From Clostridia bacterium (lineage in GTDB: Bacteria; Bacillota; Clostridia; UBA1212): a DNA stretch of 64,000 nucleotides. The notes beneath the pieces were generated by a model. It saw only the letters and a program-made list of their open reading frames with translations. It was not told the DNA's origin and did not search any database. This document shows, one piece after another, positions 49,508-58,924 of the stretch (positions within the stretch are counted from its first letter, which is position 1; the number at the start of each line of letters is the position of its first letter). The stretch covers positions 1-64,000 of the forward strand of contig JAFTXP010000018.1 of assembly GCA_017461545.1 (NCBI GenBank). The letters run 5' to 3'. The translations under genes and the position numbers were made by a program.

Positions 49508-51868
49508 GTGAAGAATAAGATTATTTACACCGTTTCAATATTTTTGCTTTTGGCAATCGGATTATGTGTACTCGGTACTCCGATTGATTCTAATGCAGCT
49601 GTTCTCAAAATCGGAGATACGCTTACTGTCGGTAGTTGGGAGCAGAATAACAACACTGCTGACGGTTCAGAGGCTTTGAGTTGGAGCGTTGTGGATATGA
49701 GAGAGGGTAAGGCAGTATTGCTTTTGCAGAATATTATTGACTGTCAGATGTTCGGGAAAACTGATGCTTCGTGGCAGGCAAGCTCTTTGCGCACATGGCT
49801 CAACGAAACATTTTATACTTCTGCGTTCCGCGATACTGAAAAAGCTTTTATTATAAAAAAGACAAACCAATCGAAAACTGCTGATTTATCATCTATAGAA
49901 ACTACTGAGGACTATGCATATATTCTGAGTGTAGATGAAGCGAGAAATCTTTCAAGAAAAATTGACGGCGTCATGAAATCAAAAGCGACCGCTTCTGCTG
50001 TAAAGAAAGGCCTTTTCACCGATTCTGACGGATACGGATACTGGTGGCTCAGAACGCCGGGCAGCGACAGCCAGCATGCGGCATATGTTACCACGGACGG
50101 TAATTTATATGTTGCCGGATGTAAAACTTCATATGCGAATTTCGGCGGTGTGAGACCGGCTATACAAATTGATTTAAACAAATCCGGATTCGGCGGAAAT
50201 ACATTGACTGTAAATTATGTTTACAAAGACGGAAAAAAAGCGGCACAAAGCTATTTTGCCGGAATAAGTTCCGGAGAAAATTATGATGTGAAATCACCTG
50301 AAATTTCAGGATATGCAGCAGATAAAACCAATGTTGCCGGCACTATGGGAACATCGGATGTAGTTATAACAGTAACATATAAGTCTACGGCTAAAATTGA
50401 CAGAACTATAAACAAACCGGTCAAGGTTTCGGCAGAAAACGGAACAGTTATTTTAAATAAAATAGTTCCGAACGGTGACGGAACTGTAAGTTACGGTTAC
50501 AGTCTGAAGAATGACATAAACAGTGTAGCGGTCTGGAGTGAAAGCACAGAATTCAAAGGTCTTGTCGGCGGAACAACATATTACTTCTTTGCAAAAGTCA
50601 CAGGTTCTGCAGAATATAAAGACGCATATTCTGCCGGAACTTCGGTTTTTGTTGATAAAACGGACAGGACTATCAGCGCACCGGAGATATTAAATTATAA
50701 TCACAATGCAGTTGCGGCTCTTGATGTCCATCCTGAGGGAGGCGGCGTTGTTTTGTACGGCATATCAAGTACAAACAATTATAGTAGTATAAAAGAGTGG
50801 CAGGAACACCCTGTTTTTAACGGTCTGTCTTCAGGCGTTAAATATTATTTGTTCGCAAAAGTTGCTGAAACAGATAACTTTAAAGCTGCCTATTCATATT
50901 CTGATTTTACAACAACTTCTTCAAAAACTGCGACGGAAATTCCTACGGTAAAGTCAGTTTCGGAGAATATGATAGAGTTAAATCCTGTTGAAGTTCTTAT
51001 AGGTATACCGAAGTACGGTATTTCAAGCACTGCAGACGTGTCGGGCGTAAATGAATGGACAGAAAATACACATTTCGGAGGATTGGAGACCGGAAAGAGG
51101 TATTTTATATTTGTAAAGATAGAGAACAATTCCGCTTATACAAGTGAAGTATACAGTTTCACTACCGCAGTTACAGTCTCAGGTGTTCGTGATGTTATGC
51201 CGGCTGAAATAGTATCCATAGACTCTGACTGTATTCAGGTTAAAACCATTGCCGTATCCGGCAGTGACTTTGTTTATTTCGGTATAAGCCGTGAGAATAA
51301 TGCAGATAATGTTTCTGTATGGCAAACCGCAAATACATTTACAAATCTTACCCCGAATACCGAATATTATATTTTCACAAAGCTCAGTAACGGAAATACG
51401 GCGGAAGATATTATTTCTGATAGCGTATACGCAAAAACAAAAGAAACTGTTGCTACAGAAACTCCTGCTGTAGATACACCTGCTGTAGATACACCTGCTG
51501 TAGATACACCTGCTACAGATACACCTGCTACAGATATACCTGCTACAAATATACCTGCTACTGATGTTCCCGGCATAACTGATGTACCTGTTGAAGAGAG
51601 TCAGAATCCTACTCAAACATCCGGTTTTTCTGTAGAAAATAATGGAAATACACGTGAAAAGGAAGAGTCATCTGCATGGTGGATTGTTGTTGTAGTAATT
51701 GCCGTTATAGTGATTGTATGCGGCGTAGTATTTATTTTGATTAAGAAAAAAGATCTTTTTAAGGGAATTAAACTTTCAAAAGATGTTCCCGGAGAAAAAT
51801 CGGATGATTCAGATGACTTTGAGAACTCAGATGATCTTGATGATTCAAATGATGATTATGAAATGTAA
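49508..51868 (+). CDS. cell-surface DUF6273/MucBP protein with C-terminal anchor
   Basis: About 786 residues from a GTG that follows GGAGGTG at 6 nt; the frame is open to 49451. Signal segment IIYTVSIFLLLAIGLCVLG. A DUF6273 lectin-fold domain follows (SWSVVDMREGKAVLLL... LRTWLNETFYTSAF... YGYWWLRTPG... FGGVRPAIQIDL), then a MucBP-like domain (LTVNYVYKDGKKAA...), four tandem beta modules with the repeat YGIS....WQE...F.GL..G..YY.FAKV, a Thr/Pro/Asp repeat linker, a membrane helix (WWIVVVVIAVIVIVCGVVFILI), and an acidic cytosolic tail. A surface or adhesin-like role is suggested by the layout. Confidence 0.83.
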   Translation: MKNKIIYTVSIFLLLAIGLCVLGTPIDSNAAVLKIGDTLTVGSWEQNNNTADGSEALSWSVVDMREGKAVLLLQNIIDCQMFGKTDASWQASSLRTWLNETFYTSAFRDTEKAFIIKKTNQSKTADLSSIETTEDYAYILSVDEARNLSRKIDGVMKSKATASAVKKGLFTDSDGYGYWWLRTPGSDSQHAAYVTTDGNLYVAGCKTSYANFGGVRPAIQIDLNKSGFGGNTLTVNYVYKDGKKAAQSYFAGISSGENYDVKSPEISGYAADKTNVAGTMGTSDVVITVTYKSTAKIDRTINKPVKVSAENGTVILNKIVPNGDGTVSYGYSLKNDINSVAVWSESTEFKGLVGGTTYYFFAKVTGSAEYKDAYSAGTSVFVDKTDRTISAPEILNYNHNAVAALDVHPEGGGVVLYGISSTNNYSSIKEWQEHPVFNGLSSGVKYYLFAKVAETDNFKAAYSYSDFTTTSSKTATEIPTVKSVSENMIELNPVEVLIGIPKYGISSTADVSGVNEWTENTHFGGLETGKRYFIFVKIENNSAYTSEVYSFTTAVTVSGVRDVMPAEIVSIDSDCIQVKTIAVSGSDFVYFGISRENNADNVSVWQTANTFTNLTPNTEYYIFTKLSNGNTAEDIISDSVYAKTKETVATETPAVDTPAVDTPAVDTPATDTPATDIPATNIPATDVPGITDVPVEESQNPTQTSGFSVENNGNTREKEESSAWWIVVVVIAVIVIVCGVVFILIKKKDLFKGIKLSKDVPGEKSDDSDDFENSDDLDDSNDDYEM
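51461..51565 (+). repeat. seven 15-bp repeats (Thr-Pro-Ala-Val/Thr-Asp)
   Basis: The codons for TPAVD/TPATD/IPATN repeat seven times in frame, with GTA-to-ACA change after the third unit. A slippage-prone linker just outside the membrane anchor of the surface protein. Confidence 0.9.
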
Positions 51869-51887
51869 AAAGTACAGGTGATATTTT

Positions 51888-53117
51888 ATGAAAAAAAGTT
51901 TATTAAAAAAATATGCCGATGCCATCGTTACCATCGGCGCTAATGTCCAAAAGGGTCAGCATGTAAAAATAAATGCATCCGTGGAGGTTGCCGATTTTGT
52001 TAAGCTGGTGGTAGAAGCTTCTTACAAGGCGGGTGCTAAAAAGGTACACGTTGATTGGAAATCAGACGATATTACAAAGCTACATTACAGATATCAGCCT
52101 TTGTCGGTGATGTCGAAAGTTCCTCATTGGCAGGAGGAAAAGCTTGCAGAAGAAGTTGAGGTCATTCCGTGCAGAATAGTTCTTTTGTCGGATGATCCGG
52201 ACGGTTTAAAAGGTGTAAATATTGAGAAGATGCAAAAAGTCCAGCAAGCGCAGTCTGCTGTTACAAAAAAGTACAGAGATGCTCTCGACTGTAAACAGCA
52301 GTGGACTATTGCAGCAGTTCCGTCAAAGGCTTGGGCAAAAAAAGTTTTTCCTCATTTGAGAACATCGGCTGCAGTGGAAGCTTTGTGGGAGGCGATTCTT
52401 AAAACGGTATATGTCAGCGAGGACAAAAATGTTCATGACGAGTGGAATCGACACAATAAGAGTTTTGCAGAGAAATGTGCGATATTAAATAATTACAGAT
52501 TTGACAGAATTGAATATAAAAGCAAAAACGGAACTGATTTAAAGGTATGGCTTATTCCCGATGCGAAATGGGAGGGCGGCGGAGAATACACGCTGTCAGG
52601 ACAGTATTTTAACCCCAATATGCCAACCGAAGAAATTTTCACATCTCCCATGAAGGGTAAGGCAGAGGGCACGGTTGTTGCTACAAAACCCTTGTGTTAC
52701 AGAGGACAGCTGATAGAGAATTTTAAAATTGAATTTAAAGACGGAAAAGCAGTGGCATGGAGCGCTGAACGCGGAGAGGAATTGCTTACAAAAATGCTGA
52801 CCTTTGACGAAGGCGCATCAATGCTCGGAGAACTTGCTTTGATCCCGTATGATTCGCCGATAAATAATCTCGGAATTCTTTTTTATGAAACATTGTTTGA
52901 TGAAAATGCGAGTTGCCATATTGCTATGGGCAGTGGCTTTACAAATCTTATTGAAGATTACGATAAATACACTCTTGATGAAATACATGAAAAGGGTATA
53001 AATGATTCTATGATTCATGTGGATTTTATGATAGGTTCGGATGATATGAGTATCAGAGGATACACAAAAGACGGAGAATGTATCGACATATTCCGTAACG
53101 GAAATTGGTCGATATGA
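51888..53117 (+). CDS. M29 family aminopeptidase
   Basis: 409 residues of the thermophilic aminopeptidase T/AmpS family, cytosolic metalloexopeptidases with two metal ions. AIVTIGANVQKGQHVKINASVEVADFVKLVVEASYKAGAKKV is the typical N-terminal domain; the metal ligands lie in the C-terminal half (EEIFTSPMKGKAEG, FDEGASMLGELALIPYDSPI, SCHIAMGSGF, IHVDFMIGSDDM). It stands 19 bp behind the surface protein gene, so the two may share a transcript, though no functional link is apparent. Confidence 0.93.
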   Translation: MKKSLLKKYADAIVTIGANVQKGQHVKINASVEVADFVKLVVEASYKAGAKKVHVDWKSDDITKLHYRYQPLSVMSKVPHWQEEKLAEEVEVIPCRIVLLSDDPDGLKGVNIEKMQKVQQAQSAVTKKYRDALDCKQQWTIAAVPSKAWAKKVFPHLRTSAAVEALWEAILKTVYVSEDKNVHDEWNRHNKSFAEKCAILNNYRFDRIEYKSKNGTDLKVWLIPDAKWEGGGEYTLSGQYFNPNMPTEEIFTSPMKGKAEGTVVATKPLCYRGQLIENFKIEFKDGKAVAWSAERGEELLTKMLTFDEGASMLGELALIPYDSPINNLGILFYETLFDENASCHIAMGSGFTNLIEDYDKYTLDEIHEKGINDSMIHVDFMIGSDDMSIRGYTKDGECIDIFRNGNWSI

Positions 53118-53219
53118 TATATAACCGGAAATTATCATGTGCTTTAAAAGTTACAGACTAATTTAAGTTGCAATGTATATAATTTCGCTGTAAAAGTTGA
53201 CTTGTGGCGAGGTATAAGT

Positions 53220-54740
53220 ATGGATTTTGATAACGAGGAAAATATAAATAATAATGACGAAAATATCAGCGATGTAAACGGCACAGTTGTCGAGCCTCAT
53301 CCGAGTGCAAATTCCAACGCAAAGTCCGATATTTATGATTCATACGAAGATGACTATGATGACGGTTTTTCTGCTGAGGATGTCCGTGTTAATGATTTCG
53401 GAAACGTATCAGACGAAGATTATGATACAGAAAATGATAAGGAATCTATGCGTGCTTTTTATGTAATTGCGATTACTGTTATGTGCGTTACTTTATTGAT
53501 CGGCGGATTTATTTTTGCAAAAAATGTTTTTCCTGATTCCCTTTCATTTGATGACAAAGCAAATACAGGAAGTTCACAAGTGAGCAAAGTGGAACCGTCT
53601 GTTGATGATGCGGATACCGATGTTGACGATAATAACAGTGATACTGATAACATTGTGAGTACTGAAGAGAATATAAATCCGTCTGATAATTCAGAAAGTG
53701 ATGTTCCTGAAAAAGACGATACTATATCATCTGTCGACGGAAAAACAGAACTTTCAGCTTCCGAGATATATGCTTCATGTGTAAACAGTGTGGTAGGCAT
53801 TACTACTGAGGGTACAACTACTAACATTTTCGGACAGGTAAGTAAAAATGCCAGTTCGGGAACAGGCATAATATATTCGTCGGACGGGTATATTTTAACC
53901 AATTATCACGTTATAGAATCAGGAGCGAATTATACGGTAACTCTCTACGACGGTACATCATATAAAGCGGAACTTGTGGGTTATGAGGCTTCGAACGATG
54001 TAGCATTGCTTAAAATTGATGCAACAGGTCTATCCGGTGCGTATATGGGGGACTCGGATAATATTTGTGTAGGAGAAGATATAATAGTTATAGGAAATCC
54101 GTTGGGAGAACTCACATATACTCTTACAAGAGGTGTTGTAAGCGCTCTTAATAGAGTTATAAATACTGATGCGAATCCGAAAAATATGTTCCAGATAGAT
54201 GCCGCTGTAAATTCCGGTAATTCAGGAGGCCCCGCTTTTGATGCGTGCGGTCGAGTTATAGGAATTGTGACAGCGAAATATTCTGCATCCACTGTAGAGG
54301 GCATAGGGTTTTGTATTCCGATAAATGATGCGATAAATATAGCAGAAGAACTAAAAACCTATGGCTATATAAGAGGAAAGGCAGGTATGGAGATTTGTGC
54401 TCAGGACAGTTATCTGACTTACGGAAGAGGTTGGTTTAATTCTTATGCCATTTATGGAGCCCAAATTACTTATATCAAAGCTGACGGTGCGGCTGCTTCA
54501 GCAGGAATGATAACCAAGGATATGATTGTCGAAGCTAACGGAGTTCAGATAACATCTGTATCTGATTTGCAGACTGTCTTAAAAACATATTCGGTCAGAG
54601 ATAAATTGGAAATTGTTGCTTACCACAGCGATGACGGAATAAATTATGAGAAAAAAACTTATGTTGTGACATTAGGGGAATATTCTCCTCAAAACATTCC
54701 GGACAATTACAGTTCTGACCAATACGGTGAAATTTTGTAG
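53220..54740 (+). CDS. HtrA/DegP-type membrane serine protease with PDZ domain
   Basis: About 506 residues from ATG 53220 (GCGAGG upstream; frame open to 53202). An acidic cytosolic N-terminus of about 80 residues is followed by a membrane helix (FYVIAITVMCVTLLIGGFIFA), another acidic spacer, and a trypsin-like domain with His in TNYHVIESG, Asp in SNDVALLKI and Ser in NSGNSGGPAF. One PDZ domain ends the protein (ITYIKADGAAASAGMITKDMIVEANGVQI). Protein quality control outside the membrane is the usual role. tRNA-Val follows 48 bp later. Confidence 0.93.
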   Translation: MDFDNEENINNNDENISDVNGTVVEPHPSANSNAKSDIYDSYEDDYDDGFSAEDVRVNDFGNVSDEDYDTENDKESMRAFYVIAITVMCVTLLIGGFIFAKNVFPDSLSFDDKANTGSSQVSKVEPSVDDADTDVDDNNSDTDNIVSTEENINPSDNSESDVPEKDDTISSVDGKTELSASEIYASCVNSVVGITTEGTTTNIFGQVSKNASSGTGIIYSSDGYILTNYHVIESGANYTVTLYDGTSYKAELVGYEASNDVALLKIDATGLSGAYMGDSDNICVGEDIIVIGNPLGELTYTLTRGVVSALNRVINTDANPKNMFQIDAAVNSGNSGGPAFDACGRVIGIVTAKYSASTVEGIGFCIPINDAINIAEELKTYGYIRGKAGMEICAQDSYLTYGRGWFNSYAIYGAQITYIKADGAAASAGMITKDMIVEANGVQITSVSDLQTVLKTYSVRDKLEIVAYHSDDGINYEKKTYVVTLGEYSPQNIPDNYSSDQYGEIL

Positions 54741-54788
54741 TGTTGACATATTTAAAATGTTTGTGTATAATGCTGACGATTTCTTTAT

Positions 54789-54861
54789 GGGCTGTTAGCT
54801 CAGCTGGTAGAGCATCTGCTTGACGTGCAGAGGGTCAGGGATTCGAGTTCCTTACAGCCCA
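54789..54861 (+). tRNA. tRNA-Val (anticodon GAC)
   Basis: A 73-nt cloverleaf: acceptor GGGCTGT/ACAGCCC, D-arm GCTCAGCTGGTAGAGC, anticodon arm TCTGC-TTGACGT-GCAGA with anticodon GAC, T-arm with TTCGAGT, discriminator A. CCA is not encoded. It decodes GUC/GUU. Confidence 0.95.
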
Positions 54862-54869
54862 TTTACAAG

Positions 54870-54913
54870 AAGCCGTTGGCTGCGATTTACAAAACGCGGT
54901 CGACGGCTTTTTG
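54870..54913 (+). terminator. terminator behind tRNA-Val
   Basis: AAGCCGTTGGC...TGCG against CGCG...GTCGACGGCTT, then TTTTG; a long stem with a few mismatches. Confidence 0.8.
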
Positions 54914-54978
54914 TTTGACGAATATAGCCTAACGTTCTATAATACATTCGTGTATGTCTTTTTGTGAGGTGATACTGT

Positions 54979-56712
54979 ATGAGAAAAAAAGATAAATATG
55001 AATTTTATGATGACGATGAAGATGACGTTGAGCCGTTATATGATTTTTCTACAGTAAAGCTTCACGGCGAAGGTCACGTACAAGGTTTTTATGATGATAT
55101 TGAATCTTTTTCTTTTGACGATGATTCTTATGGCGAGTTGCCGTTTGAGGACGATGAAGAATTAGTAGAAGAAGATTTTTCGTTGAAATCTGTATCAGAA
55201 GATGACGATAAAATAAATATGGATTTTATTGATGACACTAAAGACAATGCAGAAAATTCATTTATTAATGATGATATGTTTGATTTTGGTAAACCGGATG
55301 ATAGACTTGAAGACAGCGAAAAGATATCTGATGATGGTTCAGATGATTCAGAAGACAACACGAATTCAAACGTCCCGGCAGATGACGTAAGAGCCAAAAA
55401 TAGCGAAGAACAACCCCAGACACAAAAAATACGCGCATCGGCTTTACAGCCGTTATTGGTTATAAACCGATCGAAACATTTGTCTAAATCCAAAAAGAAA
55501 GAACAAAAACAGAACAACGCTGAAACTATTGCTTTAAAAGAAACGGAAGGGTTTGATCGTTTTGATGATAGTGTTTTTGTTTCATGTGATGATGATATAG
55601 AGGATATGAGTGATGCACTAAATATAAAGTCTGATGAAATATCAGAAAATACCACAGAAGGTGATGTTGTAACTCCGGATGAGAATATTTCCGAGGAAAT
55701 ATCAGAAGAATTATGTGAGAATGAAGAGTCAGCTGCGGTATGTGCTGCCGAAGATAATTCTGTGACAGGAGAAGAAGTTACAGAATATGTTGAAGCGCCC
55801 GATACTGTTGCAGAAGAACTACACGGGGTTGATGATGACTCTGTCGAAAAAATCGAAGAAATTTCTGATTATGAGCAATCAGTTACCGAAAATACGGTTT
55901 CAGAAAACAGCGATATTGATGAAGAAACAGAAGCGCTTTCTGCTGTGATTTCCGATGCGGATAAATCTGTTGAAGATGGCTCGATAGAAATTGCTGCAGT
56001 TTCAGATACCGATGACGGTGCCGAGGATGCTTCATCCCAAAAGGATATTAATACATCTGAGGCAGAGAAGAAAGCCGAAGAGAAAAAGCTTTTGAAAAAG
56101 AAGAAAAAGCGAAAAAAAATGGTAAAGAATTTTATCCGCGAGATTATAAGTTGGATTATGTTGGTTCTCGCCGCGTTTGCTATAGCAATTGTTGTCAATC
56201 TTTATGTTGCAAGGCCGAGCATTGTTTCAGGCAGTTCGATGATGCCTACATTAAATAACGGAGATACTATTGTAATATCAAAAATTCCGTATATGTTGGG
56301 CGATGTGGAGTATGGTGATATAGTCGTTATTGACAGACAGGCAAATCGAGACAGGACTTTCATAGTAGAGTTAACAGAATCTCTGAAATATAATGCACTT
56401 ACCCAATCGCTGTTTGATAAAAATGAACTTACAGACGACACTTTCTGGGTAAAGCGTGTCATAGGAAAACCCGGAGATGTGATAGAATTTAAAGACGGTA
56501 AAGTATACCGGAACGGTGAAATGCTAATTGAGGATTACATACTCACGCAAGAGGTGGATAATTACACTGACGGACAGCAGGTGGTAGTAAAAGAAGGCTG
56601 TATGTTTGTAATGGGAGATAACCGTAATGCTAGTTTAGACAGCCGGGCTTTAGCTATGCATGATGAACAGATAGAAATAGATCACATCGTAGGAAAGTTA
56701 ATCAGCAAATAA
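54979..56712 (+). CDS. lepB: signal peptidase I with giant acidic N-terminal extension
   Basis: 577 residues where type I signal peptidases of Firmicutes have about 180-200. Residues 1-355 are a very Asp/Glu/Ser-rich, probably disordered cytosolic part. A polybasic block KKAEEKKLLKKKKKRKKM leads into the membrane helix (about 391-412), then the peptidase domain: SGSSMMPTL with the catalytic Ser, WVKRVIGKPGD with the catalytic Lys, and MGDNRNASLDSR. It removes signal peptides of exported proteins such as the many in this window. GTGAGGTG is upstream of the ATG. The 3' end overlaps the convergent glycosyltransferase gene by 15 bp. Confidence 0.93.
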   Translation: MRKKDKYEFYDDDEDDVEPLYDFSTVKLHGEGHVQGFYDDIESFSFDDDSYGELPFEDDEELVEEDFSLKSVSEDDDKINMDFIDDTKDNAENSFINDDMFDFGKPDDRLEDSEKISDDGSDDSEDNTNSNVPADDVRAKNSEEQPQTQKIRASALQPLLVINRSKHLSKSKKKEQKQNNAETIALKETEGFDRFDDSVFVSCDDDIEDMSDALNIKSDEISENTTEGDVVTPDENISEEISEELCENEESAAVCAAEDNSVTGEEVTEYVEAPDTVAEELHGVDDDSVEKIEEISDYEQSVTENTVSENSDIDEETEALSAVISDADKSVEDGSIEIAAVSDTDDGAEDASSQKDINTSEAEKKAEEKKLLKKKKKRKKMVKNFIREIISWIMLVLAAFAIAIVVNLYVARPSIVSGSSMMPTLNNGDTIVISKIPYMLGDVEYGDIVVIDRQANRDRTFIVELTESLKYNALTQSLFDKNELTDDTFWVKRVIGKPGDVIEFKDGKVYRNGEMLIEDYILTQEVDNYTDGQQVVVKEGCMFVMGDNRNASLDSRALAMHDEQIEIDHIVGKLISK

Positions 56713-57912
56713 GAGTTTCAGATATTTATCAGTCATTATAGAGCAGTCGTAAAGCGCGACTGCTCTTTTTCTGCAATCAATACTTATGTCTGTGGTGGCT
56801 TTTTTGTCGATAGTAGTGTGGATTGCATTGATAATTTCATCATCATTGTACGGGTTAACAACAATTCCGACTTTGTCAGATATTGCTTCGGGACTTCCGC
56901 ATAGTGACGAACTGATTACCGGAGTTCCGCATGCGAGCGCTTCAGGCACTACAAGAGGAAAGTTATCTTCTACCGACAGGTTAAGAAAAACGTCTGCAGC
57001 AGAGTAGATTCCGACCATATCTTCAAGATTCTCCGTTCTGGGAATTACTGTTAAGTTCTCAATAGCTTCTTTGGGATTGCAACCTGCACCTACAGCAACG
57101 AAATTGTACTGAGGGAGTTTTTTTGCCAAGCGAAAGAACGCATCTGCCTGTTTTCTGTTGTCCCAAACGCTTGCTACACCTAAGATAATTTTTTTATTAA
57201 ATTTGATGTTGTATTTTTTTCTTACTGATTCTATTTCGATTTTATCTGCCGGAATAAATTTTTTCGTATCAATTCCGTTATTTATGACATGAATAGGGTA
57301 GTTTGCTATGAAGGACTCTTTCGCAAGATTTGCGAGCCACACAGACGGACTTATAAAAGTGATGTCGCTGCGTTTACAGAAAAGCGATTTTTTATGAAAA
57401 TACTCTTTTTTTGTAGTGTCAATCAGTGATTTTGGATATTCATTGCGGCAGATAGGGCAATCGCTGCAACCTTTTACGTATTTTCTGCAATTCGCAGCAG
57501 AAAAGTATGCGCAGCCACCTGTGAATGCCCAGCAGTCGTGAAGCGTCCAGAATATTTTTGCGCTGCAATTATTAATATATTCGAAAAGGATATCCAGATT
57601 CAGATAATATCCGTGAATGTTGTGAAGCAGAATTACATCGGGATTTATCTTCTGTAATTTTTCAACAAGCGCTTTTGTAGCCTGTTTGCTTGCATGACCG
57701 TTTTTTCCGAGTCTTGCCATCGCTGCATGAAAATATGTGTCAAATGACGAACCGATTCTTTCGCAGTTTTTATATTCTTTTAATTTTCGCCCGCAAAAAA
57801 GCAGTGCATCATGGCCTTTTGCCAGTGATGCCTGCTGAATTGACATAGCTATATTACCTGTACTTCCGTAATCGGATACATTTATCTGGACTAGTTTCAC
57901 TTGTTTTCCCAC
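56698..57912 (-). CDS. family 4-type glycosyltransferase
   Basis: 404 residues of GT-B fold. N-terminal part KLVQINVSDYGSTGNIAMSIQ and LHNIHGYYLNLDILFEYI; a cysteine-rich stretch FTGGCAYFSAANCRKYVKGCSDCPICR (about 131-160, shown in two parts: GGC..., then CRKY...CSDCPIC) is typical of a WcaC/CapM-like subgroup and may bind a metal; donor-site motif EDNFPLVVPEALACGTPVISS. It starts at GTG (a second GTG lies four codons in) and overlaps the dehydratase gene by 16 nt. It is the last gene of the glycan operon. Confidence 0.88.
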   Translation of the reverse strand: MGKQVKLVQINVSDYGSTGNIAMSIQQASLAKGHDALLFCGRKLKEYKNCERIGSSFDTYFHAAMARLGKNGHASKQATKALVEKLQKINPDVILLHNIHGYYLNLDILFEYINNCSAKIFWTLHDCWAFTGGCAYFSAANCRKYVKGCSDCPICRNEYPKSLIDTTKKEYFHKKSLFCKRSDITFISPSVWLANLAKESFIANYPIHVINNGIDTKKFIPADKIEIESVRKKYNIKFNKKIILGVASVWDNRKQADAFFRLAKKLPQYNFVAVGAGCNPKEAIENLTVIPRTENLEDMVGIYSAADVFLNLSVEDNFPLVVPEALACGTPVISSSLCGSPEAISDKVGIVVNPYNDDEIINAIHTTIDKKATTDISIDCRKRAVALYDCSIMTDKYLKLLFAD

Positions 57913-58922
57913 TCTGCAAGTTCGTTTCTGATGTACTCAAGCTCGAGAAGTTTTGCTTTAACTTCTTCGACACCGAGCAATTCCGTGTTGTTTGAGTTAA
58001 ACTCGGTAAGGTTTGAACGCTTCACATCGCCCTTAACAACATATTTGTCGTAGTTAAGATCTCTGGCATCGGCGGGTACTCTGTAAAACTTCCCGCAGTC
58101 AATTGAGTTTGCGCATTCTTCGTTCGTAAGAAGTGTTTCGTACATTTTTTCTCCGTGTCTGATACCGATAACTTTAATTTCGTTATCCGCATGGAAAAGT
58201 TCTTTTACAGCCTGCGCCAATACCTCTATGGTGCACGCAGGTGCTTTCTGAACCATAATATCGCCCGTTTCGGCGTTTTCAAAGGCGTAGAGGACTAATT
58301 CAACAGCTTCTTCGAGACTCATGATAAAACGTGTCATTTTAGGCTCTGTAACGGTAAGCGGTTTACCCATCTTTATCTGGTCAATGAAAAGAGGAATGAC
58401 TGAACCTCTTGAACACATAACATTACCGTAACGCGTTCCGCAAATAAGTGTTTTATCAGCCGGAACTGTCTTTGACTTTGCAACAAAGACTTTCTCCATC
58501 ATAGCCTTGCTTGTACCCATGGCATTTACCGGGTAGGCCGCCTTGTCGGTCGAGAGACATATAACTTTCTTTACACCTGCGTCAATCGCTGCTGTCAAAA
58601 CATTTTCGGTGCCGAGAACATTGGTCTTGACAGCCTCGATAGGGAAGAATTCACAACTCGGAACCTGTTTGAGCGCCGCCGCATGAAATACATAATCAAC
58701 GCCGTGCATAGCATTGCGGACACTCTGAATATCTCTGACATCTCCGAGGTAATATTTTATCTTATCGTTCTGATAAGCATGTCTCATATCATCCTGCTTT
58801 TTTTCGTCACGGGAGAATATACGTATCTCCTTTATATCTGTATTCAAAAATCTATCAAGAACCGCGCCGCCGAATGAACCGGTGCCTCCTGTTATCAATA
58901 ATGTCTTTCCGTCAAAGTTCAT
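57897..58922 (-). CDS. UDP-GlcNAc 4,6-dehydratase (CapE/FnlA-like)
   Basis: 341 residues, extended SDR family. NAD-binding TGGTGSFG at 11-18, then RDEKKQDDMR, HAAALKQVPSCEFFP and the active-site segment CLSTDKAAYPVNAMGTSK, with MTRFIMSLEEAVELV and GIRHGEKMYETL. These are the marks of UDP-GlcNAc inverting 4,6-dehydratases that begin UDP-L-FucNAc/UDP-QuiNAc or pseudaminic acid routes; later enzymes of these pathways are not in the window. It lies 2 bp behind the next gene upstream. Confidence 0.92.
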   Translation of the reverse strand: MNFDGKTLLITGGTGSFGGAVLDRFLNTDIKEIRIFSRDEKKQDDMRHAYQNDKIKYYLGDVRDIQSVRNAMHGVDYVFHAAALKQVPSCEFFPIEAVKTNVLGTENVLTAAIDAGVKKVICLSTDKAAYPVNAMGTSKAMMEKVFVAKSKTVPADKTLICGTRYGNVMCSRGSVIPLFIDQIKMGKPLTVTEPKMTRFIMSLEEAVELVLYAFENAETGDIMVQKAPACTIEVLAQAVKELFHADNEIKVIGIRHGEKMYETLLTNEECANSIDCGKFYRVPADARDLNYDKYVVKGDVKRSNLTEFNSNNTELLGVEEVKAKLLELEYIRNELAEWENK

Positions 58923-58924
58923 GT

